NCBI GenBank assembly: GCA_023436205.1
Contig: JAEZKC010000077.1
Location: 9,811-73,810, forward strand
Reading direction: 5' to 3'
DNA from: Fibrobacterota bacterium
GTDB lineage: Bacteria > Fibrobacterota > Chitinivibrionia > Chitinivibrionales > Chitinispirillaceae
Length of the DNA: 64,000 nt
A program made the translations under genes and the position numbers. The notes under the pieces were generated by a model that saw nothing but the letters and a program-made list of their open reading frames with translations, ran no database searches and was not told the origin of the DNA. The stretch's first letter is position 1; every line of letters starts with the position of its first letter. Below are positions 8,375-17,708 of this stretch, piece by piece.

Positions 8375-9603
8375 AGTTGATCAAATCCCCTTTGCAAATC
8401 ATCAATTATATCCTGAATTTCCTCTATTCCCACCGAAAGCCTGATCATCCCCTCTCCCACTTTCATCCTCGCTCTTTCTGCTGGTGTATAATCAGCAAAA
8501 ATGGTAGAGGCTGGATGCAAAACGAGTGTCTTATTGTCATTCAGATTAGTTGCACGTCGTATCATTTTCAAACTGTCCATGAACCGAAACGCCTGCACTT
8601 TACTTTCCAGTTCAAAGGAAAGGAGTCCCCCGAATTTTTCCTGAAACTGCTCTGAAGCTATTGCATGAAAAGGAGATGACTCCAGGCCAGGATAATGTAC
8701 CTTCATTACTTCATGCCGTTTCTCCAGAAACTGTGCCGTCGTAAGTGCATTTGCACATGATTTCTCAATCCGCAATGCAAGCGTCTCCAGGCCCAGGCTC
8801 TGAAGCCAGGCATTATGCGGAGAAAGAGAGCCCCCCAGATTGCGGTGCACTTCCCTGCGAAGTCTCACAGCCAACACCGATGAACCATATTTCAGAGCGT
8901 CAGCATTCAAGTTGAGATTTCTCCCCCAATCGAAATTTCCATTGTCTATAATAAGTCCGCCTACTGAAGTAGCTCCGCCAGATATGTACTTGGTACTGGA
9001 AATCACTTCAAGTGCAACACCATGGTCCTTTGACCGGAAAAGGTAAGGAGTGGTTAGAGTTCCATCCAGCACAACGGGAACACTTTTGCCGGAGGCCTGA
9101 TTGCAGATCGCGGCTATATCCACCACTTCCATCTGGGGATTGGATATTGCTTCCAGGAAAACCAGACGGGTCTTTTGATCTATAACCGTATCCAGCAGAT
9201 CGGGCTTGGACAAATCACAATACCGAACCTCCAATCCCCAGCGCTTAAGCGTGTTTTCAAAAAGGGATACAGTGTTTCCGAATAGATAAGGCGATGTCAC
9301 AATATTGCTACCCGGTTCGCATAAAGCCAAAACCACCTCCGAAATGGCTGCCATGCCGGATGAAACCGCCACGGCAAAAGATGCTCCCGAAAGCAAGCGG
9401 ATTTTCTGCTCAAACTCTTCCACAGTAGGGTTGGAGATACGAGTGTAAGAGTGTGCCGCCTTTTTTCCAGCAAACGCCAGCTCCAGATCGTGCGATGACT
9501 CCATTTCAAATGCAGCCCCGTCATAGAGAGGGAATCGCAGAGCTCCATGAACATCTTTTTTGAGCACTGCCCCGTGAACGGCTTTGGAGGTGAAACCGTT
9601 CAC
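8371..9603 (-). CDS. PLP-dependent O-acetylhomoserine sulfhydrylase-like enzyme (MetY/MetZ type)
   Basis: Cys/Met-metabolism PLP enzyme, 410 residues, with substrate and cofactor loops YTRISNPT (53-60) and SSGMAA (81-86), and the Schiff-base Lys205 in SSTKYISGG. It should convert O-acyl-homoserine plus a sulfur donor to homocysteine. Being sandwiched between the sulfur carrier gene (4-bp overlap, GTGA) and the E1 gene, it probably uses the carrier thiocarboxylate as donor. It starts with GTG. A second, MetY-type enzyme is encoded at 18451-19743, so the window holds two sulfhydrylases that may differ in sulfur donor. Confidence 0.9.
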   Translation of the reverse strand: MNGFTSKAVHGAVLKKDVHGALRFPLYDGAAFEMESSHDLELAFAGKKAAHSYTRISNPTVEEFEQKIRLLSGASFAVAVSSGMAAISEVVLALCEPGSNIVTSPYLFGNTVSLFENTLKRWGLEVRYCDLSKPDLLDTVIDQKTRLVFLEAISNPQMEVVDIAAICNQASGKSVPVVLDGTLTTPYLFRSKDHGVALEVISSTKYISGGATSVGGLIIDNGNFDWGRNLNLNADALKYGSSVLAVRLRREVHRNLGGSLSPHNAWLQSLGLETLALRIEKSCANALTTAQFLEKRHEVMKVHYPGLESSPFHAIASEQFQEKFGGLLSFELESKVQAFRFMDSLKMIRRATNLNDNKTLVLHPASTIFADYTPAERARMKVGEGMIRLSVGIEEIQDIIDDLQRGFDQL

Positions 9604-9809
9604 CGTCCACCCCCGAGGAAATAAAGGAAGTCAATTTCATCATTTTCCTTGACCAGGGTTGAGGAAAAGTCGTTCCGACTTAGAAAAGAGCCATTAAGTT
9701 GTACCGAGACCATATCGGGCATGTCCACGTTTAGAATATTAAGAAGCTCTTCAACCGAGGGCGCAACAGCTTCCAGGGATTTTGGCTGACCGTTCACGAT
9801 TATTTGCAT
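9600..9809 (-). CDS. ThiS/MoaD-like sulfur carrier protein with masked C-terminus (HcyS-like)
   Basis: 69-residue beta-grasp sulfur carrier (MQIIVNGQPK start, NDEIDFLYFLGGGR end). ThiS and MoaD end in GlyGly. This one has one extra arginine after the glycines, so it cannot be adenylated until trimmed, as described for HcyS in Wolinella succinogenes and CysO-type systems. The JAMM protease three genes on supplies the activity. First gene of the nine-gene operon, with AAGGGAT before the ATG and a regulatory palindrome about 20 bp further upstream. Confidence 0.92.
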   Translation of the reverse strand: MQIIVNGQPKSLEAVAPSVEELLNILNVDMPDMVSVQLNGSFLSRNDFSSTLVKENDEIDFLYFLGGGR

Positions 9810-9828
9810 GAGATCCCTTCTTTCGTTT

Positions 9829-9847
9829 CTTGATCAATTTGATCAAG
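9829..9847. promoter_or_regulatory. Perfect 19-bp palindrome in the sulfur-operon leader
   Basis: CTTGATCAATTTGATCAAG: two 9-base arms exactly inverted around one central T, 20 bp upstream of the carrier start codon and downstream of the predicted transcription start. Each arm repeats the TTGATCAA core found in the promoter at 9922-9929, which suggests a second operator for the same regulator. Confidence 0.6.
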
Positions 9848-9908
9848 TTAATTACAGTGAATACGACATGTATAATCCTTGTATTGTGCACTAAACTAGT
9901 GTATTTTC

Positions 9909-9938
9909 AATATACACTTTTTTGATCAACATGGTCAA
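9909..9938 (-). promoter_or_regulatory. Sulfur operon promoter with TTGATCAA palindrome in the spacer
   Basis: On the minus strand TTGACC (9933-9938) and TATATT (9909-9914) are separated by 18 bp. The spacer holds TTGATCAA (9922-9929), three bases after the -35 box. The same arrangement, including a conserved TTTAAT upstream of the -35 box, occurs in front of the HPr-cysK-metY operon at 21036-21064. Predicted leader length about 90 bases. Confidence 0.6.
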
Positions 9939-9947
9939 GATTAAAAT

Positions 9948-10171
9948 GTGACATCTCTGGAAGGTAAGCCAAATGCATAAAACCCCTCTTTGCGCCATGA
10001 TTCCTCTGCTAATCTCAGTCTAACGCCCACCACAGTACACCAAATATAGAAAGAGCTGCCGTTTTGATGATTTTCAAATTCATTTGTAAACTCTTAGTGA
10101 TTGTGTTACAATTAATACTATTTTAGATTATTTTGTTCAGATTTCGGTTTAAACAGGTTTTCTAATTACTT
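9948..10171. other. Intergenic stretch between the sulfur operon promoter and the efflux pump gene
   Basis: AT-rich sequence downstream of the RND pump gene and upstream of the sulfur operon promoter. I see no reading frame, tRNA or convincing hairpin with a T-run, so the end of the efflux operon transcript is not defined by sequence. Confidence 0.5.
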
Positions 10172-13100
10172 TCACACCTCCGCCCTTTGAAGATTTTTTA
10201 ATTTCAGTTGTTTTCTCCGTGCTCTCCACTCCCTCTCTCTGAACCAGCAGTAAAGCACCGGCGCCAGAAAAATGGTGGTCAGCTCAAGCATCATCCCTCC
10301 AAACGAAGGTATTGCCATGGGAACCATTATATCACTCCCCCGCCCTGTTGACGTAAGCACCGGAAGAAGAGCCAGAATGGTGGTTGCAGATGTCATGAGT
10401 GCCGGCCGCACCCTCTTGGCAGCCCCCTCCACAGTTCGCCTGCGTATCTCTTCTATGCTTTCAGCCGCCTTTCCCTCGAACTGCTGGTCAAGGTAGGTGC
10501 ACATAACCACCCCGTCATCGGAGGCTATGCCGAAAAGCGCCAGAAATCCAACCCAGATTGCCACGCTGAGGTTGACAGTATGCATATTGAAGAGCTGCCG
10601 TATGTTCACACCAAGCAGAGTCACATCCATAAACCATGGTTGACCATAGAGCCAGATGAGGATGAATCCGCCAGACCAGGCCACCAGAATTCCCAGAAAT
10701 ACCAGAGATGTCGTGCTTACTTTCTTGAACTGAAGATACAGTACCATGAAAATCATAAGTAAAGAAAGTGGAAGTATCAGCATAAGAGTCTTCTCTGAGC
10801 GGACCTGATTCTCATAGGAGCCGGCAAAGAAGTAGGATACTCCGCGGGGAAGTTTGAGACTCCCATCATCGATCCTGCTCTGCAAATATCTCTGGGCATC
10901 ATGCACCACATTAACTTCCGCATTTCCCGGCCGACCGTCAAAAAGTACATAACCAGTAAGAAACGTCTCCTCTCCCTTGATCATGTCGGGGCCTCTACGA
11001 TAGACAAACGCACCCAACTGAGACAAGGGGACCTGTGCACCACCGGGAGTAGCCACGAGTATTCTTCCCATGGATTCAGGATCACCCCTGAGTTCCCTAG
11101 GGTAACGAACCCTTACCCCATATCGTTCTCTGCCTTCGACGGTTGTAGTGATGGTGCGCCCTCCAATGGCTATCTCAATCACCTCCTGCACCATCTCCAC
11201 AGTCAAACCATAACGGGATATGGCATCACGGTCTATATCAAATTCCAGATAGGGCTTACCCACGATCCTGTCAGCAAGTACTGCTGATGGTTCCACTGAA
11301 GGAACATCCTTAAGGTATTTCTCAATCTGAAGAGCCGCGTTCTCGATTGACTCAAGATCAGGCCCCTGTACTTTTATCCCCATCGGGGCGCGCATTCCGC
11401 TCTGAAGCATAACTATTCGGGCGGCAATAGGCTGGAGCTTTGGAGCCCCGGTTACACCCGGAACAGAAGCAGCCTTGGTAATGGCACTCCAGATATCATC
11501 CATGGTCCTTATCTCGGGGCGCCACTGCCTGAAGGGTTTGCCGTGCTTATCGGGAACCAGCTCTCCTTTATCATTCCTGACGAAGTCATCTTTACCCATA
11601 TCATAGACAAAGCGTAGGCGCCTTCCGGCCTCATCCACCGCGTACTCCGGCTTTACTGTAATCACAGTTTCAAACATGGACATGGGCGCGGGGTCAAGCG
11701 CACTTTCCGTTCTTCCTATTTTCCCCACCACAGACTCTACCTCGGGAATAGCCCTGATAGCCATGTCCTGAACCTTTATTATGTCAAGAGCGGCTCCCTG
11801 TGAACCGTGAGACATTATTGTGGGCATGTAAAGAAACGACCCTTCGTCCAGCGGCGGCATGAACTCTTTCCCCAAACCCGGGAATGAATGGGAAAGCGCC
11901 ACAACAGGAGTACTTTCCTTTATGAATCCCGGAAGAAAAAAGAATACTTTTAAGAATCCCTGCCAGACGACAACACCAGTCAGAACAATAACACTGACCG
12001 GAACAAGGAAATATGCCTTGTGATTCAGAAAAAAGGTAAGGATAGATGTATAGCGTTTCTCATAAATCCTGAAGAGCAGAAGAATACCACCTGCACTAGC
12101 GGCTACGAACAGCAGATTCATAAAAGAGGAACGCTGAGCACCTAACGGCAGCCACTCAAACGCAAGAAGAATTCCCACCACAAGAATAAAGCCGGCATTC
12201 ATAGCCCAGGGTAGCCACTTTTTAACCCTGTCACTGGCATACATCTCCAGCACTATCTTTGTGCCAAAGGCTAGTAAAACCACACCAGCCCACCATGCAA
12301 ACACTGCAGTAACGTAAACACCTGCTGCACCCAGCACAAGAGCCGACAAAAGGCGCCAGCGAGGAATCAAAGGCTTTCGCCGGTGCAGGAGAATGTGCGC
12401 CAGCGCAGGAAGGATAGTCAGAGCAACAATGATAGAAGAGATGAGCGCAAATGTTTTTGTGAAGGCAAGCGGCTTAAACAGCTTTCCCTCTGCCGCAGTC
12501 ATCGTGAATACAGGCAGAAAACTTATCACGGTGGTGGTCACGGCTGTAAGAATAGCCCCTCCCACTTCCGAAGCAGCCCGATACACAATATCAATCGTCC
12601 GCTCTCCCTTCTTTGCCCCTTCGATATGCTTAAGCATGTTCTCCATGAGTATTATGCCCATGTCGACCACTGTCCCTATGGCGATCACTATTCCCGAAAG
12701 TGAAACGATATTGGCGTCCACCTTGAAAAATTTCATCGCCAGGAAACTCATAAGAACTGTTATGGGCATAATGCCTGATATCAGAAGAGATGACCCCAGA
12801 TGATTCACCATCACCAGTATCACCAGTACAGTAATAAGGATCTGCAGAAAAATGGCATCATTAAGAGTACCGAGAGTTTCATTGATAAGTTTTGTACGAT
12901 CATAGAAGGGAACTATGGTCACCTTCGACGCTGTCCCGTCCTCAAGCACTTTGGAGGGAAGGCCAGGAGCGATCTGTTCAATTTTTTCCTTTACTTCTTT
13001 AATTACCTGGAGCGGATTCTCTCCGTAACGCGCAGTGACCACACCTCCTACAGCCTCGACTCCCTCCTTGTCCAGTGCACCACTTCTCATTGCCGGTCCC

Positions 13101-13984
13101 AACCCCACTTTGGCAACATCCTTAATGCGGATAGGGACATTGTTTCGCACAGTCACAACTGCATCCTCGAGGTCCTTCACCGACTTGAGAAAGCCCAAGC
13201 CACGAATCATGTACTCAACCTGGTTAATTTCCACTGTGCGGGCGCCCACTTCCATATTGCTCTGCTTTACAGCTTTATAAACCTGCTCCAACATGATATC
13301 GTGAGCCTTAAGAGCAGCAGGATCCACATCGATCTGATACTCCTTTTGGTATCCGCCAGTGGATGCCACTTCAGAAACCCCTTCAGATGAAGCAAGTGCA
13401 TAGCGGACCAGCCAGTCCTGAATCGTACGCAGTTCCTGGGGGTCCCACCCCCCTGTAGGATTTCCCTCCTTGTCACGTCCCTCCAGAGTATACCAGAACA
13501 CCTGACCTAGCGCAGTCGCATCCGGTCCTAAAGCAGGCCGTACACCTTCAGGAAGCGTGCCTGGGGCAAGCGAGGAGAGCTTCTCAAGGATACGGCTTCT
13601 TGACCAGTAAAAATCAGCCTTTTCCTTGAAAATGACATATACCATGGAAAAGCCGGGCATTGAATAGGAGCGTACGCTTTTTACCTGGGGCATACCCAGA
13701 AGTGACACTGTAAGAGGATAGGTCACCTGGTCCTCAACATCCTGCGGTGATCTCCCCATCCATTCTGTAAACACTATCTGCTGGTTTTCACCGATGTCAG
13801 GAATGGCATCAACTGCAACAGGGCTGCGTGGAAGATCCAGCTTCCAGTCAAATGGTGCCACCATGACACCAGCTACCAGTATGGTAACAGCTACAAGAAA
13901 AGTAATCAACTTATTATGAAGGCAAAAATGAATTACCTTATCTATAAAGCCTTTAGGCTCCAGATCATTTTTTATGTCATTCAT
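10172..13984 (-). CDS. Heavy-metal efflux RND permease, CusA/CzcA family
   Basis: Inner-membrane proton-driven pump of the HME-RND class, exporting Cu(I)/Ag(I) or divalent metals through the adaptor and TolC-like partner encoded upstream. 1270 residues, about 220 longer than E. coli CusA (1047). The first periplasmic domain begins with SPVAVDAIPDIGENQ (54-68). TM4 carries Asp441 and Glu448 (VVDMGIILMEN). The Met-rich IVMLQSGMRAPMGI stretch suits a monovalent-metal pump. A hydrophobic insertion at about 545-640 (several extra membrane segments) accounts for part of the extra length. Starts at an ATG after AGGA; last gene of its operon. Confidence 0.93.
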   Translation of the reverse strand: MNDIKNDLEPKGFIDKVIHFCLHNKLITFLVAVTILVAGVMVAPFDWKLDLPRSPVAVDAIPDIGENQQIVFTEWMGRSPQDVEDQVTYPLTVSLLGMPQVKSVRSYSMPGFSMVYVIFKEKADFYWSRSRILEKLSSLAPGTLPEGVRPALGPDATALGQVFWYTLEGRDKEGNPTGGWDPQELRTIQDWLVRYALASSEGVSEVASTGGYQKEYQIDVDPAALKAHDIMLEQVYKAVKQSNMEVGARTVEINQVEYMIRGLGFLKSVKDLEDAVVTVRNNVPIRIKDVAKVGLGPAMRSGALDKEGVEAVGGVVTARYGENPLQVIKEVKEKIEQIAPGLPSKVLEDGTASKVTIVPFYDRTKLINETLGTLNDAIFLQILITVLVILVMVNHLGSSLLISGIMPITVLMSFLAMKFFKVDANIVSLSGIVIAIGTVVDMGIILMENMLKHIEGAKKGERTIDIVYRAASEVGGAILTAVTTTVISFLPVFTMTAAEGKLFKPLAFTKTFALISSIIVALTILPALAHILLHRRKPLIPRWRLLSALVLGAAGVYVTAVFAWWAGVVLLAFGTKIVLEMYASDRVKKWLPWAMNAGFILVVGILLAFEWLPLGAQRSSFMNLLFVAASAGGILLLFRIYEKRYTSILTFFLNHKAYFLVPVSVIVLTGVVVWQGFLKVFFFLPGFIKESTPVVALSHSFPGLGKEFMPPLDEGSFLYMPTIMSHGSQGAALDIIKVQDMAIRAIPEVESVVGKIGRTESALDPAPMSMFETVITVKPEYAVDEAGRRLRFVYDMGKDDFVRNDKGELVPDKHGKPFRQWRPEIRTMDDIWSAITKAASVPGVTGAPKLQPIAARIVMLQSGMRAPMGIKVQGPDLESIENAALQIEKYLKDVPSVEPSAVLADRIVGKPYLEFDIDRDAISRYGLTVEMVQEVIEIAIGGRTITTTVEGRERYGVRVRYPRELRGDPESMGRILVATPGGAQVPLSQLGAFVYRRGPDMIKGEETFLTGYVLFDGRPGNAEVNVVHDAQRYLQSRIDDGSLKLPRGVSYFFAGSYENQVRSEKTLMLILPLSLLMIFMVLYLQFKKVSTTSLVFLGILVAWSGGFILIWLYGQPWFMDVTLLGVNIRQLFNMHTVNLSVAIWVGFLALFGIASDDGVVMCTYLDQQFEGKAAESIEEIRRRTVEGAAKRVRPALMTSATTILALLPVLTSTGRGSDIMVPMAIPSFGGMMLELTTIFLAPVLYCWFREREWRARRKQLKLKNLQRAEV

Positions 13985-14046
13985 AGCTTGGTCCTCTATT
14001 TACAGGAGAAATACTCTAATCATGTTGTCTTCGTCACACCTCAGGA

Positions 14047-15945
14047 CTATCTCTTTTCGAGTGTTTCCTTGATCTCGCCGCATCTCAGCATCGATGCGCC
14101 AAAATAGGGATTGTCAATCTGCTTTTCACCCTGAAGCCAGTATGCGCCTTTATCGTTGAGCGCCATGGGACAGAAAGCCAAATAATGCTCCTTAGACATG
14201 CTTCCGTAAGATCTGCGCAAAGCAATCATCTGCTTGGAAACAGTGGCAAACGCATTACGCAGGTCTTCTATGCCAGTGTAGTGCTCCCTATGCTGCAGTA
14301 CTTCATTGAGGGATCTCTTCGCTTCCTTCCACACTGAATACTGTTTCCCATTGCCAGCTGTAACTGACTGCAGAAGTTTATGAAGGGACTCAAAGCCAGA
14401 GACAGCTTTATCCTTGTCATCTGCCGAAAGAGCGGCACTGATATCGAGATATAATGCATAAAGCTTGTCCAGACCACCTTTGAATCCTGGATCCAGTTCT
14501 GCCGAAACCGGCGCAGCAGACTTGGACTCATGTTTGTCAGTCTGAGTCTGCATTGCTCCCCCATGATGCGCATGAGCTCCCCCGGGAGCAGCTCCATCAG
14601 GGCTCATCATGCTGGGCTTCGCCCTTATCTGCAGTTCGCTGTCAATTCTGAAGGCGCCATTTGCCACTACCCGCTCGCCTTCCTGCAATCCAGACTTGAC
14701 TACATAGGACTCTCCGACCTTGGGACCAAGAACGATTTCTTTTCCCTCATACACAGTTCCTTTCTCACTGTTACTTACCTCCACATACACGACAGCTCTC
14801 TCTCCGGTAAAGAGCGGCGCAGTTGCGGGGATTATTAAGGGTGCATCAGAGCTCGCTTTTCTGGTGTCTCCGGACTGTACCTCCGCTTTCAGGAACATTT
14901 CAGGCTTCAGCCGGCGCTCCTTGTTGGAGACATCAACCCTGACTCTTGCTATTCTGGTCATGGGATCGATGACCGGATCAATAAAGGAAATCTTTCCTGA
15001 AAAGGTTTCGCCCGAAAAAGCGGAAAGTGTGAAACGTACGTTCTGACCCAACTTCAGATGCGGCAAATCTGTTTCGTACGCCTCCATAACAGCCCATACC
15101 TTTGTCAAATCGGCAATATGAAACAGGGGCATACCCTCCTGGACATAATCACCTTCATTAACTTTTCTTTCCAGTACCACACCTGACTGTACAGCTCTGA
15201 TGGTCATATGCTCAGACGGCTTGCCTCTAGACAATATGTTATTGATATCAGAATCAGTGAACCCCAGCAGTCTGAGTTTCTCCTTAGCTGCTTCCAGGTT
15301 CTGACGGGCACTGTTCCTGATCAGCTCACTGGCACCCTCTCCAAGTCGTGATAAAGACACCGATGAGGCTATGAGCTCCTGCTGGTAAGCCATTAACTCC
15401 GGGCTGTAAAGAAGAGCAAGTGCATCGCCTTTGCGCACAACTGTTCCGGTAATACTCACGTGCAGCCGATCAACTCTACCCCCGACCCGGGAAGTTATCA
15501 TAGCGATTCGACTCTCGTCCGGAGTAATTTTGCCGTTCATCTGCACATTGACAGCTCCCCCTCTGCGCTCCACCGGTACTGTATGGATTTGAGAAAGACG
15601 TTTGGCAGATTCCGAAAGAGTAAGCCTGTTCTCTGCTTCAGCTGCTTCGGAAGCCCCATCAGACTCCATTTTAATCAGATCCATGTGACAGATAGGGCAT
15701 TTTCCCGGCTTAGGCAACTTGATCTGAGGATGCATCGAGCATGTCCAGAACCCATTCTTCTGCTCAAGATCATGTGCGTGATCTTTCTCTGCAGATTCAG
15801 CAGATTTTTTATCGGAGCCACTGCCGAGATTAAAAGCTACAACAGCAATGAAGACAACCAACAGAACCTGGAATATCAGCCGATTCCTCTTGGATTTGAA
15901 AGTGCGGTCAGTAATAGTTTGCAATGCAATTTGTATTTTCCTCAT
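14047..15945 (-). CDS. RND periplasmic adaptor, CusB-like, with metal-binding domains at both ends
   Basis: Membrane-fusion protein linking pump and outer-membrane channel, 632 residues. An N-terminal membrane anchor (about 23-42) is followed by a heavy-metal-binding domain (FWTCSMHPQIKLPKPGKCPI, then CHMDLIKM, about 67-94), then barrel-sandwich and alpha-hairpin adaptor domains. A His-rich linker (GGAHAHHGGAM) leads to a DUF3347-type C-terminal domain with FCPMALNDKGAYW. The start overlaps the stop of the outer-membrane gene by ATGA. The metal-binding ends support Cu/Ag specificity. Confidence 0.92.
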   Translation of the reverse strand: MRKIQIALQTITDRTFKSKRNRLIFQVLLVVFIAVVAFNLGSGSDKKSAESAEKDHAHDLEQKNGFWTCSMHPQIKLPKPGKCPICHMDLIKMESDGASEAAEAENRLTLSESAKRLSQIHTVPVERRGGAVNVQMNGKITPDESRIAMITSRVGGRVDRLHVSITGTVVRKGDALALLYSPELMAYQQELIASSVSLSRLGEGASELIRNSARQNLEAAKEKLRLLGFTDSDINNILSRGKPSEHMTIRAVQSGVVLERKVNEGDYVQEGMPLFHIADLTKVWAVMEAYETDLPHLKLGQNVRFTLSAFSGETFSGKISFIDPVIDPMTRIARVRVDVSNKERRLKPEMFLKAEVQSGDTRKASSDAPLIIPATAPLFTGERAVVYVEVSNSEKGTVYEGKEIVLGPKVGESYVVKSGLQEGERVVANGAFRIDSELQIRAKPSMMSPDGAAPGGAHAHHGGAMQTQTDKHESKSAAPVSAELDPGFKGGLDKLYALYLDISAALSADDKDKAVSGFESLHKLLQSVTAGNGKQYSVWKEAKRSLNEVLQHREHYTGIEDLRNAFATVSKQMIALRRSYGSMSKEHYLAFCPMALNDKGAYWLQGEKQIDNPYFGASMLRCGEIKETLEKR

Positions 15946-17192
15946 TTTGTCGCTCCTGTCAGTTTGATCAGTTCCACTTCCGCCTTCTGCGCCCTGAGCT
16001 GTTCCTTTGTATACATATCCTCAAGCTCCAGCAATGTGCGCTGTGAGTCAACGAGCTCCATTACCCCGGAGATTCCCGAGCGGTACTCAGTCTGGGTCAG
16101 TTCCACCACCTGTCTGGCCTGGGGGATCAGTGCGTCAGTATAAAGTCTCATTTTCCTTCGGGCATCCCGAAGATGATTGAGATGCATTCGGGTTTCCGAG
16201 CGAATCATGTTTTCCATGTCAAGAATACTCTTCCGCATCAATTCCACCATCTCGTGTGCCTTCTCGATTCCTGCCTGGTTTTTATTCACCCAAAGCGGGA
16301 CGGTCATGTTGACTCCTACTCCCCACGATCCGCCCATTCCGCCATCCTGCATATACTCTGCTCCGATTTCAAAATCAGGCAGATAGCGTTGTTTAGCCAA
16401 ACTTACCATGTGCTCCGCCGCTTCCAGCTCCCGATTCATCATTGCCAGACGGTTATTGCCGGAAAGTGAGGCATCAGTGATCTGCTCATCTGATCCGGCA
16501 AACTTTGGAGAAACAGCTGCTGTGTTTGTAAATGTGATTTGATTCAGACTGTCCACATTCAACAGTGCAGCAAGTCTGCTTCGATAAGAATCAGCTTCCA
16601 GCGACATGCTTTCAAGCTGATCCTCAACACGAGCAAGTTCTATCTGAAGTTTAACCAGCTCACTCTGAGCCGCTTTTCCTGCAGTATACTTGACCCTTGC
16701 ACTTTCCTCCAGGAACTTCAGCAGTTCCATATTCTCCTTAAGGATGGAACGCATGCGCTCTGTACTGTAAAGATCAGAGTAGGCATCAGTAATTTCAGAA
16801 ATCACCTCGGACCTCACCTGGTCAAGAGCTGCCTGCTCTTTCTCAAGTAAAGCCTGAGCGGCTTTTCGCTCGGTAAGGATTTTGGTGGGGAACATAATCA
16901 TCTGACTTCCCCCGATGCTCTTGAGCCCGTTACTTCCGAACTTGCTCATCAGCATTGGGTCAGGCAATGATGAAGCGATGGATATCTGTTTGCGCTGAGT
17001 CTCAACATCTTTCTTTGCAGCTTCGATGCGAGGATTATTGCTCAGAGCATAATCTATAAAAGACTGCAGTGTATCCGGCTTTTTGTATTCTGATGGTGTG
17101 GCATGATCCTGGGCCCAGGGCTCCTGAACAACCTTGAGGATCATAACCGCAACCAATATCCAAGATCTGGATGCTTTTGTAAACTGGGGCAT
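15942..17192 (-). CDS. TolC-family outer-membrane efflux protein, CusC-like
   Basis: Outer-membrane channel component of the tripartite metal efflux system, 416 residues with an N-terminal export signal and long coiled-coil helices in the two-repeat TolC pattern (for example ARVKYTAGKAAQSELVKLQI and TEYRSGISGVMELVDSQRTL). The ATG follows AGGAG. First of three overlapping genes; the Cys/His-rich exported protein lies 78 bp upstream. Confidence 0.92.
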   Translation of the reverse strand: MPQFTKASRSWILVAVMILKVVQEPWAQDHATPSEYKKPDTLQSFIDYALSNNPRIEAAKKDVETQRKQISIASSLPDPMLMSKFGSNGLKSIGGSQMIMFPTKILTERKAAQALLEKEQAALDQVRSEVISEITDAYSDLYSTERMRSILKENMELLKFLEESARVKYTAGKAAQSELVKLQIELARVEDQLESMSLEADSYRSRLAALLNVDSLNQITFTNTAAVSPKFAGSDEQITDASLSGNNRLAMMNRELEAAEHMVSLAKQRYLPDFEIGAEYMQDGGMGGSWGVGVNMTVPLWVNKNQAGIEKAHEMVELMRKSILDMENMIRSETRMHLNHLRDARRKMRLYTDALIPQARQVVELTQTEYRSGISGVMELVDSQRTLLELEDMYTKEQLRAQKAEVELIKLTGATK

Positions 17193-17270
17193 ACCTCAGC
17201 TCCTTTGCTTTATTGTTGTGCACTGCGGCAAAACTGCCGCACTCAAATCAAAGCAGAAAAGAGCTGAATA

Positions 17271-17702
17271 TCAAATCCGCAGGACAAGAGAAATTGGTGG
17301 GAGCTGAAAGAAGACGCTCAGATCAGAATCAGGCAGCTTGAGATCTGAAGCGGTGTATGACAAAACAGTGTTGAAAACCATATCACCTGGAACCCGATAC
17401 TCTACAATCTGCTCTATTGTGCGGGCAATTGAGGTGCTCTGATTTGTTGATGGAACGTTGGAGATGCAAACCGGGCAGCTGCGGCAATCCTCACAATCAT
17501 TTTTGTGAGATTCCCCGGGAGTCTGCTCGGAAGCGCAGCAGGTGTGGTCCTGTGCTGTCTGATGCGCCTCTTGAGAAGCGAGTTCAGCCAAGTCCATACG
17601 GCATGAATTCAATGCCATAGCCTGCAGCTGAAAGGTCAGTATCAGCAGACCGAAAACACTGATTATCCGGTGACGACGTTTGTTTATCATTCTGGTGAAC
17701 AT
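17271..17702 (-). CDS. Cys/His-rich exported protein of the metal efflux locus
   Basis: 143-residue protein of no family I can name. It has a basic N-terminus and a hydrophobic signal (RIISVFGLLILTFQLQAMA), then a cluster of cysteines and histidines (HTCCASEQ, CEDCRSCPVC) typical of periplasmic metal ligands, and a C-terminal region ending PISLVLRI. Its place between a metal-binding lipoprotein and cusCBA suggests copper or silver binding. The start is uncertain: the ATG at 17702 is only six bases after a -10-like TATACT, so translation may begin at the ATG at 17690 or be leaderless. Confidence 0.7.
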   Translation of the reverse strand: MFTRMINKRRHRIISVFGLLILTFQLQAMALNSCRMDLAELASQEAHQTAQDHTCCASEQTPGESHKNDCEDCRSCPVCISNVPSTNQSTSIARTIEQIVEYRVPGDMVFNTVLSYTASDLKLPDSDLSVFFQLPPISLVLRI

Positions 17703-17708
17703 AATTAA

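Noticed and set aside
8375..8383. TTGATCAA at the end of the sulfhydrylase gene
   Set aside because: It lies in coding sequence at an overlapping gene junction with no promoter around it, so it is likely a chance copy of the operator core.
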